Below the pieces are notes generated by a model. The model was not told the origin of the DNA. It did not search any database and saw only the letters and a list, made by a program, of their open reading frames with translations. A stretch of DNA of 19,845 bases from CAMYLR01 sp039590215 (GTDB taxonomy: Bacteria; Gemmatimonadota; Gemmatimonadetes; JACCXV01; JAHWKZ01). A program made the translations under genes and the position numbers. The stretch's first letter is position 1. Each line of letters begins with the position of its first letter. Shown piece by piece: positions 1 to 7,429 of the stretch. The stretch spans positions 1 through 19,845 of the forward strand of contig JBDHFX010000048.1 of NCBI GenBank assembly GCA_039590215.1, given 5' to 3'.

Positions 1-594
1 CATGTACATCACCCCAAGGTCATCGGCTTCGCGCTCGGCGTCGCGGCCGAACTTGGCGAACGTACCCGCGCCGACGATCTGGGTAACCAGCTGTTGATAG
101 AGAGGCGGGTTTGAGCCCAATGCCAGGCTGGCGACGATGTTGAAGCCATAGGCCTTGGACAGCTGCTCAGTGCCGTGACGAGCAACTCCGTGCGAGATCT
201 CGTGGGCCAGTACACTGGTCAGTTCAGCGACGTTGTCGGCGGACTGGAACAAGCCCGTATTGACGTACACATGACCCCCCGGAATATTGAACGCGTTGAT
301 CCGCGGATCGGCCACGATGTGAAACTCCCACGGTGCCTGGGCAAGCTCGGTCTGGGTCACAAGTCGCATTCCCAACCGATTCAGATACGCAAGTGCAGGC
401 CCGTCGTTGATGACCGGGAGCTGTTGCTCGATGTCTTGCTCTAGCTGAGCCCCGAGTTGCCATTCCTCCTGGTACGAGACGAGGTTGAAGTCTCCCTTGT
501 TGACGCCGGTCGAGGCACACCCCATTGCGGTGACCGCCAAGCCGATCACGATCAGCATGAAGTTGCGGGTTCTAGCGAACAAAAAAGGGCGCAT
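1..594 (-). CDS. M48-family zinc metalloprotease, lipoprotein (partial, C-terminus outside window)
   Basis: The first 198 residues are visible and the frame stays open to the window edge. The N-terminus is a lipoprotein signal peptide: basic start, hydrophobic stretch at about 12-22, then a lipobox VTAMGC with the lipidated Cys near residue 26. A zinc-binding HEISH motif lies at 131-135 and the third-ligand motif EREAD at 187-191. This is the arrangement of M48 peptidases such as BepA and YfgC-like proteins, which act in the periplasm on misfolded outer-membrane proteins. The conserved IPGGHVYVNTG segment precedes the zinc motif, as is usual in the family. The ATG at 594 has a purine-rich AGAGAGAGG about 8 bases upstream; an in-frame GTG at 603 is the alternative. 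The gene diverges from the methyltransferase to its right. The family is certain; the BepA-like substrate role is inferred. Confidence 0.9.
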   Translation of the reverse strand, partial: MRPFLFARTRNFMLIVIGLAVTAMGCASTGVNKGDFNLVSYQEEWQLGAQLEQDIEQQLPVINDGPALAYLNRLGMRLVTQTELAQAPWEFHIVADPRINAFNIPGGHVYVNTGLFQSADNVAELTSVLAHEISHGVARHGTEQLSKAYGFNIVASLALGSNPPLYQQLVTQIVGAGTFAKFGRDAEREADDLGVMYM

Positions 595-682
595 GAGGCT
601 CACCTCTCTCTCGGAGGCAATCGTTACGGTTTGAACTCTGGAGCTTAATATCGCATGGGAATTGCAAAAGTTCCTCTCTACG

Positions 683-1498
683 ATGAGTAGCGGCTTGGAC
701 GTGCAGTCCTTATCCCGGGCCAAGCGCAACATGTTCGCCGACTTGGGAACGCGAGCTGGACGAAACCGTCACAGTTTGTTCCTGTTCGAAGGGTGGCTTG
801 CGATCGAAGACGCCGTCTCGCGCGGCGTCGACTTTCCATATTTGATCGTACGGGACGACGCGCTTCCGCGATTCGAAGTTTGGACGGCGCGAGAACAACT
901 CGGGTCGGCGATCATTTATTCTGCGTCGGTCGTGGATTTCGAGGCGCTTGCGCAGACCACCACGCCACAAGGGGTGATCGCGGTTGGGAACCTCCCGGCG
1001 CTTGACCTGGCGACGCTTCCGACCGACTCACCGGGCTTGACGTTACTGACCGACGAGATTCGGGACCCAGGTAACTTGGGCACGCTGATCAGAACGCTAG
1101 CCGCAGTCAGGGGCCGGACCGCCTTGTTGCCGACTGGGACCGTCGACCCGTTCAATCCAAAAGCTCTCCGAGGGTCTGCCGGGTGTGGTTTCGGGCTCGA
1201 CATGGCGACGGGCATGACGCGCTCGGCGGCGGTCGAATGGTGTGCGATGTGCGAGCTGCCGGTTGTGGCGGTCGAGGCGGGTGCACCGGATCTCTTCCAG
1301 GCCGTGCTTCCGTCGATGCCCGTGGCGCTTGCGATCGGTAACGAGACAACCGGGGTATCGGACGAGATCAAGGATCACGCGGCGCTCGTGGTCGGCCTGC
1401 CGATGTCGGACGAGGTAGAGTCGCTGTCGGCGGCGGTGGCAGGCTCGGTTGCGCTGTACGTTGTCGCTCATAATCTCGGCCGCCGGGGTGTAACGTGA
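683..1498 (+). CDS. TrmH/SpoU-family RNA 2'-O-methyltransferase
   Basis: The 271-residue product has the SPOUT (SpoU) knot motifs in order: DEIRDPGNLGTLIRT at 124-138, NPKALRGSAG at 158-167, AIGNETTGVSDE at 217-228 and LPMSDEVESLSAAVAG at 239-254. An N-terminal substrate-binding part (about 8-105, with FLFEG at 33-37) resembles RlmB/TsnR-type enzymes that use S-adenosylmethionine to methylate a ribose in rRNA or tRNA. In the last motif the usual ESLN Asn is Ser249, a small departure. The ATG at 683 is chosen because conserved sequence begins about ten residues after it; a TTG at 662 in the same frame would add seven residues. No clear Shine-Dalgarno precedes either start. The stop overlaps the next gene's GTG by four bases (GTGA), so the two are probably co-translated. 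The target nucleotide cannot be told from the sequence. Confidence 0.9.
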   Translation: MSSGLDVQSLSRAKRNMFADLGTRAGRNRHSLFLFEGWLAIEDAVSRGVDFPYLIVRDDALPRFEVWTAREQLGSAIIYSASVVDFEALAQTTTPQGVIAVGNLPALDLATLPTDSPGLTLLTDEIRDPGNLGTLIRTLAAVRGRTALLPTGTVDPFNPKALRGSAGCGFGLDMATGMTRSAAVEWCAMCELPVVAVEAGAPDLFQAVLPSMPVALAIGNETTGVSDEIKDHAALVVGLPMSDEVESLSAAVAGSVALYVVAHNLGRRGVT

Positions 1499-2712
1499 TA
1501 CAAATCGCGAAAACCGTTCCGCTGATCGTCGCGGCATGCGTGTTTGGCAGCGACGTGATGGTCGCGACCGCCCAGGAGGATCCCAGCCGGGTTCGTGCGC
1601 GCGGGCTTGGTGTCGAGGTCGGGGTTCTGCCGCCCGGTCCGCTCAACGCAATCACCGATGTCCCCGGTGTTCTCGTCGGTCATGTAACGGTAGTCGAGGG
1701 CGACTCGATCCGCACCGGAGTCACAGCGATTCGGCCGCATCCGGGTAACGTGTTCCTGGCAAAGGTTCCCGCAGCGATCCACGTCGCGAACGGATTCGGC
1801 AAGCTGACCGGTGTCACCCAGGTCGATGAATTGGGCACCCTGGAGACGCCGGTTGTCTTGACCAACACATTGGCGGTCGGTCGTGCTGCCGACGCGCTCG
1901 TCGAGTGGACGCTGGAGGTAACCGATGACCCCGCGGTACGCTCGGTTAACCCGGTCGTAGCGGAGACAAATGATGGTTTTCTGAACGCCATCCGAGTTCC
2001 ACGGATTGGATCAGCCGAGGTCGAATCAGCACTGACGGGGGCTAGGGATGGCCCGGTGGACGAGGGGTCGGTCGGCGCTGGGACCGGGACACGAGCGCTG
2101 GGGTTCAAGGGTGGTATCGGCACCGCCAGCCGTCGGGTTCGAATCGGCGGCGACGTCTACACGCTGGGCGCACTCGTGCAGTCGAACTTCGGGGGCGCGC
2201 TCGAGATCAAAGGTGTGCCGGTCGGGCAGCGGCTTGGCGCCGCCGATTTCATTTGGCGGTGGGTGCCGAGCGACTCGGAGGCGTACCGCCCGACGGACGA
2301 GCCCGATGCCGACGGCGGCTCGATCGTCATCGTGATCGCGACCGACGCACCGGTCGGAGCGGACGCGTTGGTCAGGATCGCCCGCCGCGCGCCGTACGCG
2401 ATCGGACGTGTCGGCGGCTTCTCTTCGCACGGCTCGGGAGATTACGTGATCGCATTCTCGACCCATCCGGAGCTCAGGGTTGCCCATGATTCAAGTGAAA
2501 CGACGATGACCCGAACGTCGTTGAGGGCCGAAGCGCTCTCGCCGCTTTTCCTGGCGGCGATCGAGGCCACCGAAGAGGCGATCCTGAACTCGCTGTTTCA
2601 GGCGACCACCGTGACTGGACACCGCGGCGCTGCGCTCGCACTTCCGCTGGATCGCGTGCGGGAGGTGCTCGAGGAAGCGGGTGTTGCTGACGGCAGCGTA
2701 CCCCGCCCATGA
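1495..2712 (+). CDS. P1 family peptidase (DmpA/BapA-type aminopeptidase), probably secreted
   Basis: This 405-residue protein matches the Ntn-hydrolase-like P1 peptidases (L-aminopeptidase D-Ala-esterase/amidase DmpA, beta-peptidyl aminopeptidase BapA). These are made as one chain that cuts itself before a Ser, which becomes the nucleophile of the new subunit. Here GG-SIVIVIATDAP places the self-cleavage between Gly275 and Ser276. GALVQSNFG carries the conserved Asn231, the glycine-rich GSVGAGTG is at 191-198, and SHGSGDYVIAFSTH is at 311-324. The first 26 residues form a plausible signal peptide ending ATA-QE, so the enzyme probably acts outside the cytoplasm. The start is a GTG inside the GTGA overlap with the RNA methyltransferase stop. 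The product ends 75 bases before the convergent glycosyltransferase, and no clear terminator was seen in that gap. Exact peptide specificity is unknown. Confidence 0.92.
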   Translation: MIQIAKTVPLIVAACVFGSDVMVATAQEDPSRVRARGLGVEVGVLPPGPLNAITDVPGVLVGHVTVVEGDSIRTGVTAIRPHPGNVFLAKVPAAIHVANGFGKLTGVTQVDELGTLETPVVLTNTLAVGRAADALVEWTLEVTDDPAVRSVNPVVAETNDGFLNAIRVPRIGSAEVESALTGARDGPVDEGSVGAGTGTRALGFKGGIGTASRRVRIGGDVYTLGALVQSNFGGALEIKGVPVGQRLGAADFIWRWVPSDSEAYRPTDEPDADGGSIVIVIATDAPVGADALVRIARRAPYAIGRVGGFSSHGSGDYVIAFSTHPELRVAHDSSETTMTRTSLRAEALSPLFLAAIEATEEAILNSLFQATTVTGHRGAALALPLDRVREVLEEAGVADGSVPRP

Positions 2713-2787
2713 ATCCCGCTGGCACCGAGCACATGCGGTTTTAAACCTGGGGCGAGTTGACGCCACCCCCACGACTACGCGTGGCAA

Positions 2788-3879
2788 CTACGTCGGAAAG
2801 CTTGATCGCAGTATGCTGTGGCGCAAATCGGAGAGCGCATCGATAACGGTGGCTGTGTCGACGCCATTTTCTCGATAGACGATCCGGTGGATTGCCCCCT
2901 GCGGTGCGAAGGAATCGAAGTTGCGTTTTCGGAAGATCGAAACCGTCGGCACGCCAACTGCGGCCGCGAGATGCATCGGACCGGTATCACCGGTGATGAC
3001 CACCGTGCAGCGCTCGAGCAGGGCTGCGAACCGACGTGGTTCGCTGGTTGTGTCAACGATGGTCGTGGCCGGAAGTCGATCCTCAACTTCCTTCAGGCGC
3101 TCTCTCTCCTGGGGACCCACAAACATGACGACCTGGGCACCTAACTCTTTATCCAGCCATCGAACTACGTCCAGGAAGCGATCCATCGGCCACCGTTTAT
3201 CGCCTCGCGCGCCGACGTTGATACCCACGGTTGCCTGATCGTTGGAGAGTCCCCACTTGCGCCATCGCAGCTGCGCCCACCGGCGCTCATCCGAGGCCAG
3301 GACGACCTTCATGTTGCGACTCTCCGCGCGGATCCCGATCGAGTCAAGCAGCGCCAGCAAGGCGTCCACTCTGTGTATGCGACCCCGTTTGGGCGTTACC
3401 AAGACATTGAAGTAGCGTTCGTATCGGCCACCCGCCAACGCCACCCGCCAACGACCGTGGGAGACCCCTGCGAACAGAGCACCGCTGAAACTCTTTCCAC
3501 CAGAGCAGTCAATCACCAGATCGTACTGTCGACGGCGCACCTGCCGGATCAAGCCAAGAAGCGCCCACGGACGAACGAGCATCCCGCGATTGAACGTGAA
3601 CACGTGGTCCACGTCCTGATTCCCGTCTAACAACTGCGAGTAGGCCGAGGTCGTTAGCAAATCGATCTCGGAATGAGGAAGAGACGTTCTTGCCGCGGCA
3701 AACCCAGGAGTTGTGAGGAGCAGATTGCCCATCCTGAAGTTGACCCGCACGAACAACACCCGCTGGACGCGTGAAAGGTCCAGCTCCTCAACCGGCCTGA
3801 CCTTGGATCGCTGAAGACCGGCAAGCCCGGAAGCAATTAGGAGTTTTCCGAGCCGCTCGAGCCGCTTGGCACCCGTCAT
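2788..3879 (-). CDS. glycosyltransferase family 9 (heptosyltransferase-like)
   Basis: The 363-residue protein has the two Rossmann-like halves of GT9 (GT-B fold). The N-terminal motif RVNFRMGNLLLTTP lies at 45-58 and the nucleotide-sugar-binding half has NVGARGDKRWPMDRF at 221-235. The signature GDTGPMHLAAAVGVP lies at 297-311. GT9 enzymes such as WaaC and WaaF add heptose to lipopolysaccharide core; many relatives build other surface glycans. In the first motif the family usually has GD, with the Asp acting as catalytic base in WaaC; this protein has GN (Asn52). The ATG overlaps the stop of the small upstream gene by four bases (ATGA), so expression is probably coupled to it. The gene runs toward the P1 peptidase. 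The acceptor and donor sugars cannot be assigned. Confidence 0.9.
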   Translation of the reverse strand: MTGAKRLERLGKLLIASGLAGLQRSKVRPVEELDLSRVQRVLFVRVNFRMGNLLLTTPGFAAARTSLPHSEIDLLTTSAYSQLLDGNQDVDHVFTFNRGMLVRPWALLGLIRQVRRRQYDLVIDCSGGKSFSGALFAGVSHGRWRVALAGGRYERYFNVLVTPKRGRIHRVDALLALLDSIGIRAESRNMKVVLASDERRWAQLRWRKWGLSNDQATVGINVGARGDKRWPMDRFLDVVRWLDKELGAQVVMFVGPQERERLKEVEDRLPATTIVDTTSEPRRFAALLERCTVVITGDTGPMHLAAAVGVPTVSIFRKRNFDSFAPQGAIHRIVYRENGVDTATVIDALSDLRHSILRSSFPT

Positions 3880-4133
3880 TTGGTTCTACGCCACTCACCG
3901 GGTTCTGCAGTCATTTCGACTGCCAAGGGAGCATTTGACGAACGTGTGGCGGGTAAAACTACCCAGGGAGGAGGCGATCGGTCCACTATTCGCTTGGTCC
4001 GGAAGCCGACTCTGCCGACCTCGACAACATCGCTGACGCGTGGCTCTCCCTTTGAGTTCTGCAGATACGGGGTTTTGTGCAGCGTCTCGTCGAGGATCAA
4101 GTAGCAGGGACCGATCGGGAGCGGAACGAGCAT
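3876..4133 (-). CDS. small hypothetical protein (85 aa) coupled to GT9 gene
   Basis: I do not recognise this protein. It is supported by position and composition. It runs in the same direction as the glycosyltransferase, and its TGA overlaps that gene's ATG in an ATGA. The codons show a strong G/C preference in the third position through the first 60 residues. Visible features are a hydrophobic start (MLVPLPIGPCYLILDE), a charged centre (EVGRVGFRTKRIVDR) and a proline stretch SPPPWVV. There is no clear signal peptide or membrane segment. The ATG at 4133 lacks an obvious Shine-Dalgarno. The same frame stays open far upstream only because it runs antisense to the acetyltransferase gene, so the true start is uncertain. 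The 168 bases to the divergent GNAT start hold no motif I can support. Confidence 0.5.
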   Translation of the reverse strand: MLVPLPIGPCYLILDETLHKTPYLQNSKGEPRVSDVVEVGRVGFRTKRIVDRSPPPWVVLPATRSSNAPLAVEMTAEPGEWRRTK

Positions 4134-4301
4134 CGGTTTTGACCAGCAGCAGGGCGAGTTCAAGCCGCGCTTGGTTCGCGTGCCATGTCCGGGCCGGGAG
4201 AGCCGAGGAGCCCTATTTTCCAGGCGCCCGACCGAAGCGCCGGATTCCCGAATCCACACCGGGTGGACGCGGCCACCGACACGGCGATCTTCTGTACTCG
4301 A

Positions 4302-4763
4302 ATGACGATTTCGATCCGACCCGCGGAGCGTGGCGACGTAAGCCAGATCGTCGATTTCAATCGTCGACTCGCCCTGGAGAGCGAGGGCATCCACCTCGAC
4401 GATCAACGCGTGGCGGCTGGGGTGAATGCGATTATCACCGACCCGGGCCGTGGTCGGTACTGGTTGGCCGAGCGGGACGGCACTGTATGCGGCCAATGCC
4501 TGGTGACTGTCGAGCCTAGTGATTGGAACGCGGGCTCCTACTGGTGGCTCCAGTCCGTGTACGTGGATTCCGACCACCGGCGGACCGGAGTTTTCCGAAC
4601 ACTTTGGCAAAGCGTACTCGACGCGGCTGCGGTCGCCGGAGATGTGGCCGCCGTGAGGTTATATGTCGACCGGGAGAATCGCGACGCACGCGACACTTAT
4701 CAGAGAATGGGTATGCGCGAGTCGAGCTATCGTGTCTACGAGCTGCCGATAGGACGACCATGA
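4302..4763 (+). CDS. GNAT family N-acetyltransferase
   Basis: The 153-residue product is a single GNAT domain, a family that moves an acetyl group from acetyl-CoA to an amine. It starts with the typical beta-strand ISIRPAERGDVSQI. Motif A is WLQSVYVDSDHRRTGVFRTLW at about 82-102, where HRRTGVFRTL stands for the pyrophosphate-binding R-x-x-G-x-G/A loop. The C-terminal LYVDRENRDARDTYQRMGM at 120-138 is the usual late strand-helix with a Tyr that often contacts CoA. The ATG at 4302 is chosen because the domain begins there; an upstream in-frame ATG at 4185 would add 39 low-complexity residues. The TGA overlaps the response regulator's ATG (ATGA), which suggests co-translation. Whether the substrate is a protein, an antibiotic or a metabolite cannot be told. 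Confidence 0.88.
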   Translation: MTISIRPAERGDVSQIVDFNRRLALESEGIHLDDQRVAAGVNAIITDPGRGRYWLAERDGTVCGQCLVTVEPSDWNAGSYWWLQSVYVDSDHRRTGVFRTLWQSVLDAAAVAGDVAAVRLYVDRENRDARDTYQRMGMRESSYRVYELPIGRP

Positions 4764-6262
4764 GCCGACGCTCTGCACCGATTGCTGACCTACTTGTTGT
4801 CGATGATGAACCAGGCATCCGCCAGGCGCTGCAACAGATGCTCGAGTATGAAGGGTACGCTGTCCGAACCGCTGAAAACGGGCCCCAAGCACTCGAGGCT
4901 TATGCAGATCACGTGGCCGACCTAGTACTGCTGGACATCAAGATGGCGCCGATGGATGGGCTCGAGGTGTTGGAGCAGCTGCGCACAAGGGACCCTGATG
5001 CGACAGTGGTCATGATCAGTGGGCACGGGAACGTGGAAACAGCCGTCGAAGCTCTCAAGCGAGGGGCTTTCGACTTCCTTGAAAAGCCACCCGACCGCGA
5101 GATCGTTCTGCGCCGGATCGCAAACGCCCTGGCCGAACGTGAGCTGGAGCGAGAAAACGCTGCTCTTCGCAGTGCCGGCCCAGTGACACACGATGCCATC
5201 GTGGGCGACAGCCCAGCACTCGAGGAGGTTCTTCAACAAGTTGCCAAAGTCGCACCCACGAAAGCGTACGTGTTGATCACCGGCGAGAATGGGACCGGGA
5301 AGGAGTTGGTCGCCCGGGAGATCCATGCTCGCTCGGAGCGCCGCGACCAGCCGTTTATCGAGGTCAATTGTGCGGCGATCCCACAAGAGCTCATCGAGTC
5401 GGAGCTGTTCGGACACGAGAAGGGAGCTTTTACCGGCGCGCACGCACGCCGAAAGGGCAAGTTTGAGCTGGCCGACGGCGGCACCCTCTTTCTCGACGAA
5501 ATAGGGGACATGAGTCTGGCCGCGCAAGCCAAGGTCTTGCGAGCGCTGCAGGATGGCGTCATCCAGCGTGTTGGCGGTGGTGAGCAAATCGAAGTCGATG
5601 TCCGCGTGTTGGCCGCGACCAACAAGGATATCGTGTTCGAGATTTCGGAAGGCAACTTTCGGGAGGATTTGTACTATCGATTGAACGTGGTTCCGATCCA
5701 CGTCCCGCCACTATCGGAGAGAGTGGAGGACATCCCACGCCTCGTGCGCCACTTTGGGCGCTCTTACTGCGCTGAAAACGGGATGGTGGCGAAGCCCTTT
5801 TCCGAAGAGGCGGTGAATGCGCTCACCAGGCGCCCCTGGCCGGGCAACATTCGAGAGCTAAAGAATACCGTTGAACGGCTGGTCATCCTGGCGCCCGGGG
5901 AGACGATTGAGTCTGATGACGTGCAGACGCTGACCCGGCCCTTGGTCGACAGGTCTAAAGCGGGTGAAACGGAGTCTTTGATCGCCAGACACTCGACGTT
6001 CAGCGACTACCGTGACGCCGCCGAGAAAGCGTTTCTAGGTCGGAAGTTGAGCCAGAACGACTGGAATGTCTCCGAAACCGCACGTCAACTCGACATGCAA
6101 CGTTCCCACCTGTACAAAAAGATCGAGCCTGGGCTACAGGTCGGTGATCTCGCGCGCTCGCTCGAATATGGCGTCGAGCATCGACTCGGTGAGCTTGCCG
6201 GTAAAAGTGTTCTGTTGGGAAGGGTGATACGAGGCGAGCACTACCGGTTCGCCAACCCCTAA
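4760..6262 (+). CDS. sigma-54-dependent NtrC-family response regulator
   Basis: The 500-residue protein has a receiver domain (about 10-125) with acidic pocket D15/D16, phospho-acceptor D59 in LVLLDIK and K109 in EKP. An AAA+ sigma-54 interaction domain (about 145-375) carries Walker A GENGTGKE at 175-182, the sigma-54 contact loop GAFTGA at 222-227, Walker B GTLFLDEIGD at 241-250 and WPGNIRELKN at 360-369. A Fis-type helix-turn-helix at about 422-455 ends in DMQRSHLYKKI. It should activate sigma-54 promoters after phosphorylation by a histidine kinase, but none lies beside it. AGGA sits five bases before the ATG, which overlaps the GNAT stop. Relatives usually end soon after LYKKI. Here about 44 more residues follow, encoded antisense to the conserved end of the glycosylase gene, so this tail is suspect. 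Confidence 0.94.
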   Translation: MSRRSAPIADLLVVDDEPGIRQALQQMLEYEGYAVRTAENGPQALEAYADHVADLVLLDIKMAPMDGLEVLEQLRTRDPDATVVMISGHGNVETAVEALKRGAFDFLEKPPDREIVLRRIANALAERELERENAALRSAGPVTHDAIVGDSPALEEVLQQVAKVAPTKAYVLITGENGTGKELVAREIHARSERRDQPFIEVNCAAIPQELIESELFGHEKGAFTGAHARRKGKFELADGGTLFLDEIGDMSLAAQAKVLRALQDGVIQRVGGGEQIEVDVRVLAATNKDIVFEISEGNFREDLYYRLNVVPIHVPPLSERVEDIPRLVRHFGRSYCAENGMVAKPFSEEAVNALTRRPWPGNIRELKNTVERLVILAPGETIESDDVQTLTRPLVDRSKAGETESLIARHSTFSDYRDAAEKAFLGRKLSQNDWNVSETARQLDMQRSHLYKKIEPGLQVGDLARSLEYGVEHRLGELAGKSVLLGRVIRGEHYRFANP

Positions 6263-6823
6263 GTGGACCTCAGTACCGTGCGCGAACTGTGGTTTTGGGA
6301 CTGGGACCGACCCTCCCTGATCGCGATAGATGCGCAGAACGTGGTCGTACGCGTACTGCCCTAGTGTCACTACCGCGCGCACATTCTGGAGGGCTTTGAT
6401 CTCGGCCTCGAGGTACGTGCGACAATTGTCGCGTTCGACCGGCTTCAGCCGGTTGGCAGGTGGGGCACAGCGGGCAACGGCGGTAATGAAACAGTCGGTG
6501 AGGGCGAGACCGTCGCCCCGACGTTCGCACTGCTGTTGGTTGGCAAAGCCGGTACGGTGAAGCGCGCGATACAACCAGCGACCGGATTCGTCACCGGTGA
6601 ACATTCGCCCGGTCCGGTTGGCGCCGTGAGCGGCGGGGGCTAAGCCGACCAGCAGGCAACGTGCGTTTGGATCCCCCCAACCGGGCACCGGCCGTCCCCA
6701 GTACTCCTCGCCCGCGAACGCCCGGCGCTTCTGTTGAGCTACCAACTCGCGCCACGCTACCAGCCGCGGACAACGGCGACAACGGGTGATCTCGAGCGCC
6801 AAATCGTCCAGCGTTGCCACCAT
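6134..6823 (-). CDS. type 5 uracil-DNA glycosylase (UdgB-like)
   Basis: The 229-residue protein carries both hallmark motifs of family 5 UDGs: GLAPAAHGANRTGR at 60-73 and HPSQQNTFTG at 200-209. Four cysteines, C15 and C18 in CRRC, C119 and C134, fit the [4Fe-4S] cluster ligands of family 4/5 enzymes. These remove uracil and other deaminated bases from DNA to start base excision repair. The family lacks the polar catalytic residue of other UDGs in motif A. The ATG at 6823 agrees with the family's usual N-terminus. The last 43 codons and stop overlap the 3' end of the convergent response regulator. Because the overlapped part holds the HPSQQNTFTG active-site motif, this strand's reading is the constrained one. 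The thioesterase diverges from it 74 bases upstream. Confidence 0.94.
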   Translation of the reverse strand: MVATLDDLALEITRCRRCPRLVAWRELVAQQKRRAFAGEEYWGRPVPGWGDPNARCLLVGLAPAAHGANRTGRMFTGDESGRWLYRALHRTGFANQQQCERRGDGLALTDCFITAVARCAPPANRLKPVERDNCRTYLEAEIKALQNVRAVVTLGQYAYDHVLRIYRDQGGSVPVPKPQFAHGTEVHLGVGEPVVLASYHPSQQNTFTGKLTESMLDAIFERAREITDL

Positions 6824-6861
6824 GCGCTCGAAACCTAGCCCCGAGTTCCATTACCGACCCG

Positions 6862-6890
6862 TTGGAGATCCCTCGACGAGGGGCGATATT
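6862..6890 (+). promoter_or_regulatory. weak candidate sigma-70 promoter for thioesterase, near-leaderless
   Basis: TTGGAG (6862-6867) and GATATT (6885-6890) are separated by 17 bases. They match the -35 and -10 consensus at three and four of six positions. The predicted transcription start would fall on or next to the GTG at 6898, leaving no room for a Shine-Dalgarno. A GGGGC/GCCCC inverted repeat (6880-6896) spans the -10. The match is weak and could be chance. Confidence 0.3.
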
Positions 6891-6897
6891 TGCCCCA

Positions 6898-7380
6898 GTG
6901 ACGAGCGTCCAATCCGACCCCGTTTCCGAATCGAAGCCCGTCTCCTGCAGCCGGGTCATGATGAGCGTGTTCGCCGACCCACAGTCACGCAACATCTTTG
7001 GGTCGGTGCACGGCGGCTGGATCTTGCGTCACGTAGATCACGCGGCGTACGTGGCCGCCGCCCGCCATGCCGGGAAGCACGCTGTCACCGCGTCGATCGA
7101 TCGGGTTGATTTTCGATCACCGATTCGAGTTGGCGACTTGGTCACGTTGTGCGCCGAGGTCCACTGGGTAGGTCGAACATCCATGGTGATCGGTGTGCAG
7201 GTCGAGGCCGAGGACTTGCTGTCGGGGGACGTGCGGCACACCACGTCGTGTCTGTTGACGTTTGTCGCGGTCGGCGAGGATTTCCGGCCGACTGTTGTGC
7301 CCGGACTCAAGCGCGAAACGCCGGAAGAAGAGTCGCTGTGGGAGGCCGCCCAGAGGCGCCGGGATCGAAACCAGGGTTGA
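6898..7380 (+). CDS. acyl-CoA thioesterase, hotdog fold (YciA/BFIT-like)
   Basis: The 160-residue protein fits single-hotdog acyl-CoA thioesterases, which hydrolyse acyl-CoA to free acid and CoA. Residues 12-40 (SKPVSCSRVMMSVF through SVHGG) match the usual start ahead of the central helix WILRHVDHAAYVAAARHAGK at 41-60. D47 sits where the family has its catalytic Asp. SIDRVDFRSPIRVGDLVTL at 66-84 is the conserved strand pair. The GTG at 6898 is chosen because conserved sequence needs about 20 residues before MMSVF (ATGs at 6958 and 6961), and upstream codons look non-coding. The gene diverges from the glycosylase and lies 49 bases before the broken aldehyde dehydrogenase. Chain-length preference is unknown. 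Confidence 0.85.
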   Translation: MTSVQSDPVSESKPVSCSRVMMSVFADPQSRNIFGSVHGGWILRHVDHAAYVAAARHAGKHAVTASIDRVDFRSPIRVGDLVTLCAEVHWVGRTSMVIGVQVEAEDLLSGDVRHTTSCLLTFVAVGEDFRPTVVPGLKRETPEEESLWEAAQRRRDRNQG

Positions 7381-7418
7381 GCGTGAACCCCTGGCCGGGC
7401 AACGAGTCACGGGCTACT

Positions 7419-7424
7419 TATAAA
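7419..7424 (+). promoter_or_regulatory. possible -10 element just before the aldehyde dehydrogenase start
   Basis: TATAAA matches the sigma-70 -10 consensus at five of six positions. It lies five bases upstream of the ATG at 7430, so transcription would begin about at the start codon. No good -35 is visible at normal spacing. The neighbouring AAAGG could instead be a short-spaced ribosome binding site. Low confidence. Confidence 0.22.
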
Positions 7425-7429
7425 GGCTT

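Noticed and set aside
624..651. Promoter for the RNA methyltransferase based on TAATAT
   Set aside because: TAATAT matches only four positions and no acceptable -35 is found at 16-18 bases, so it is not listed.
2713..2787. Bidirectional terminator between the P1 peptidase and GT9 genes
   Set aside because: GGTTTTAAACC is only a weak imperfect palindrome with no GC stem and U-tract.
4134..4610. Upstream extension of the small 85-residue gene through the acetyltransferase
   Set aside because: The frame stays open there only as antisense to the GNAT coding sequence, and the residues are low-complexity and unlike a protein domain.
4523..4759. Upstream extension of the response regulator by 79 residues
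   Set aside because: It overlaps the GNAT gene in another frame and is Arg-rich shadow sequence. The receiver domain begins just after the ATG at 4760, which has AGGA upstream.
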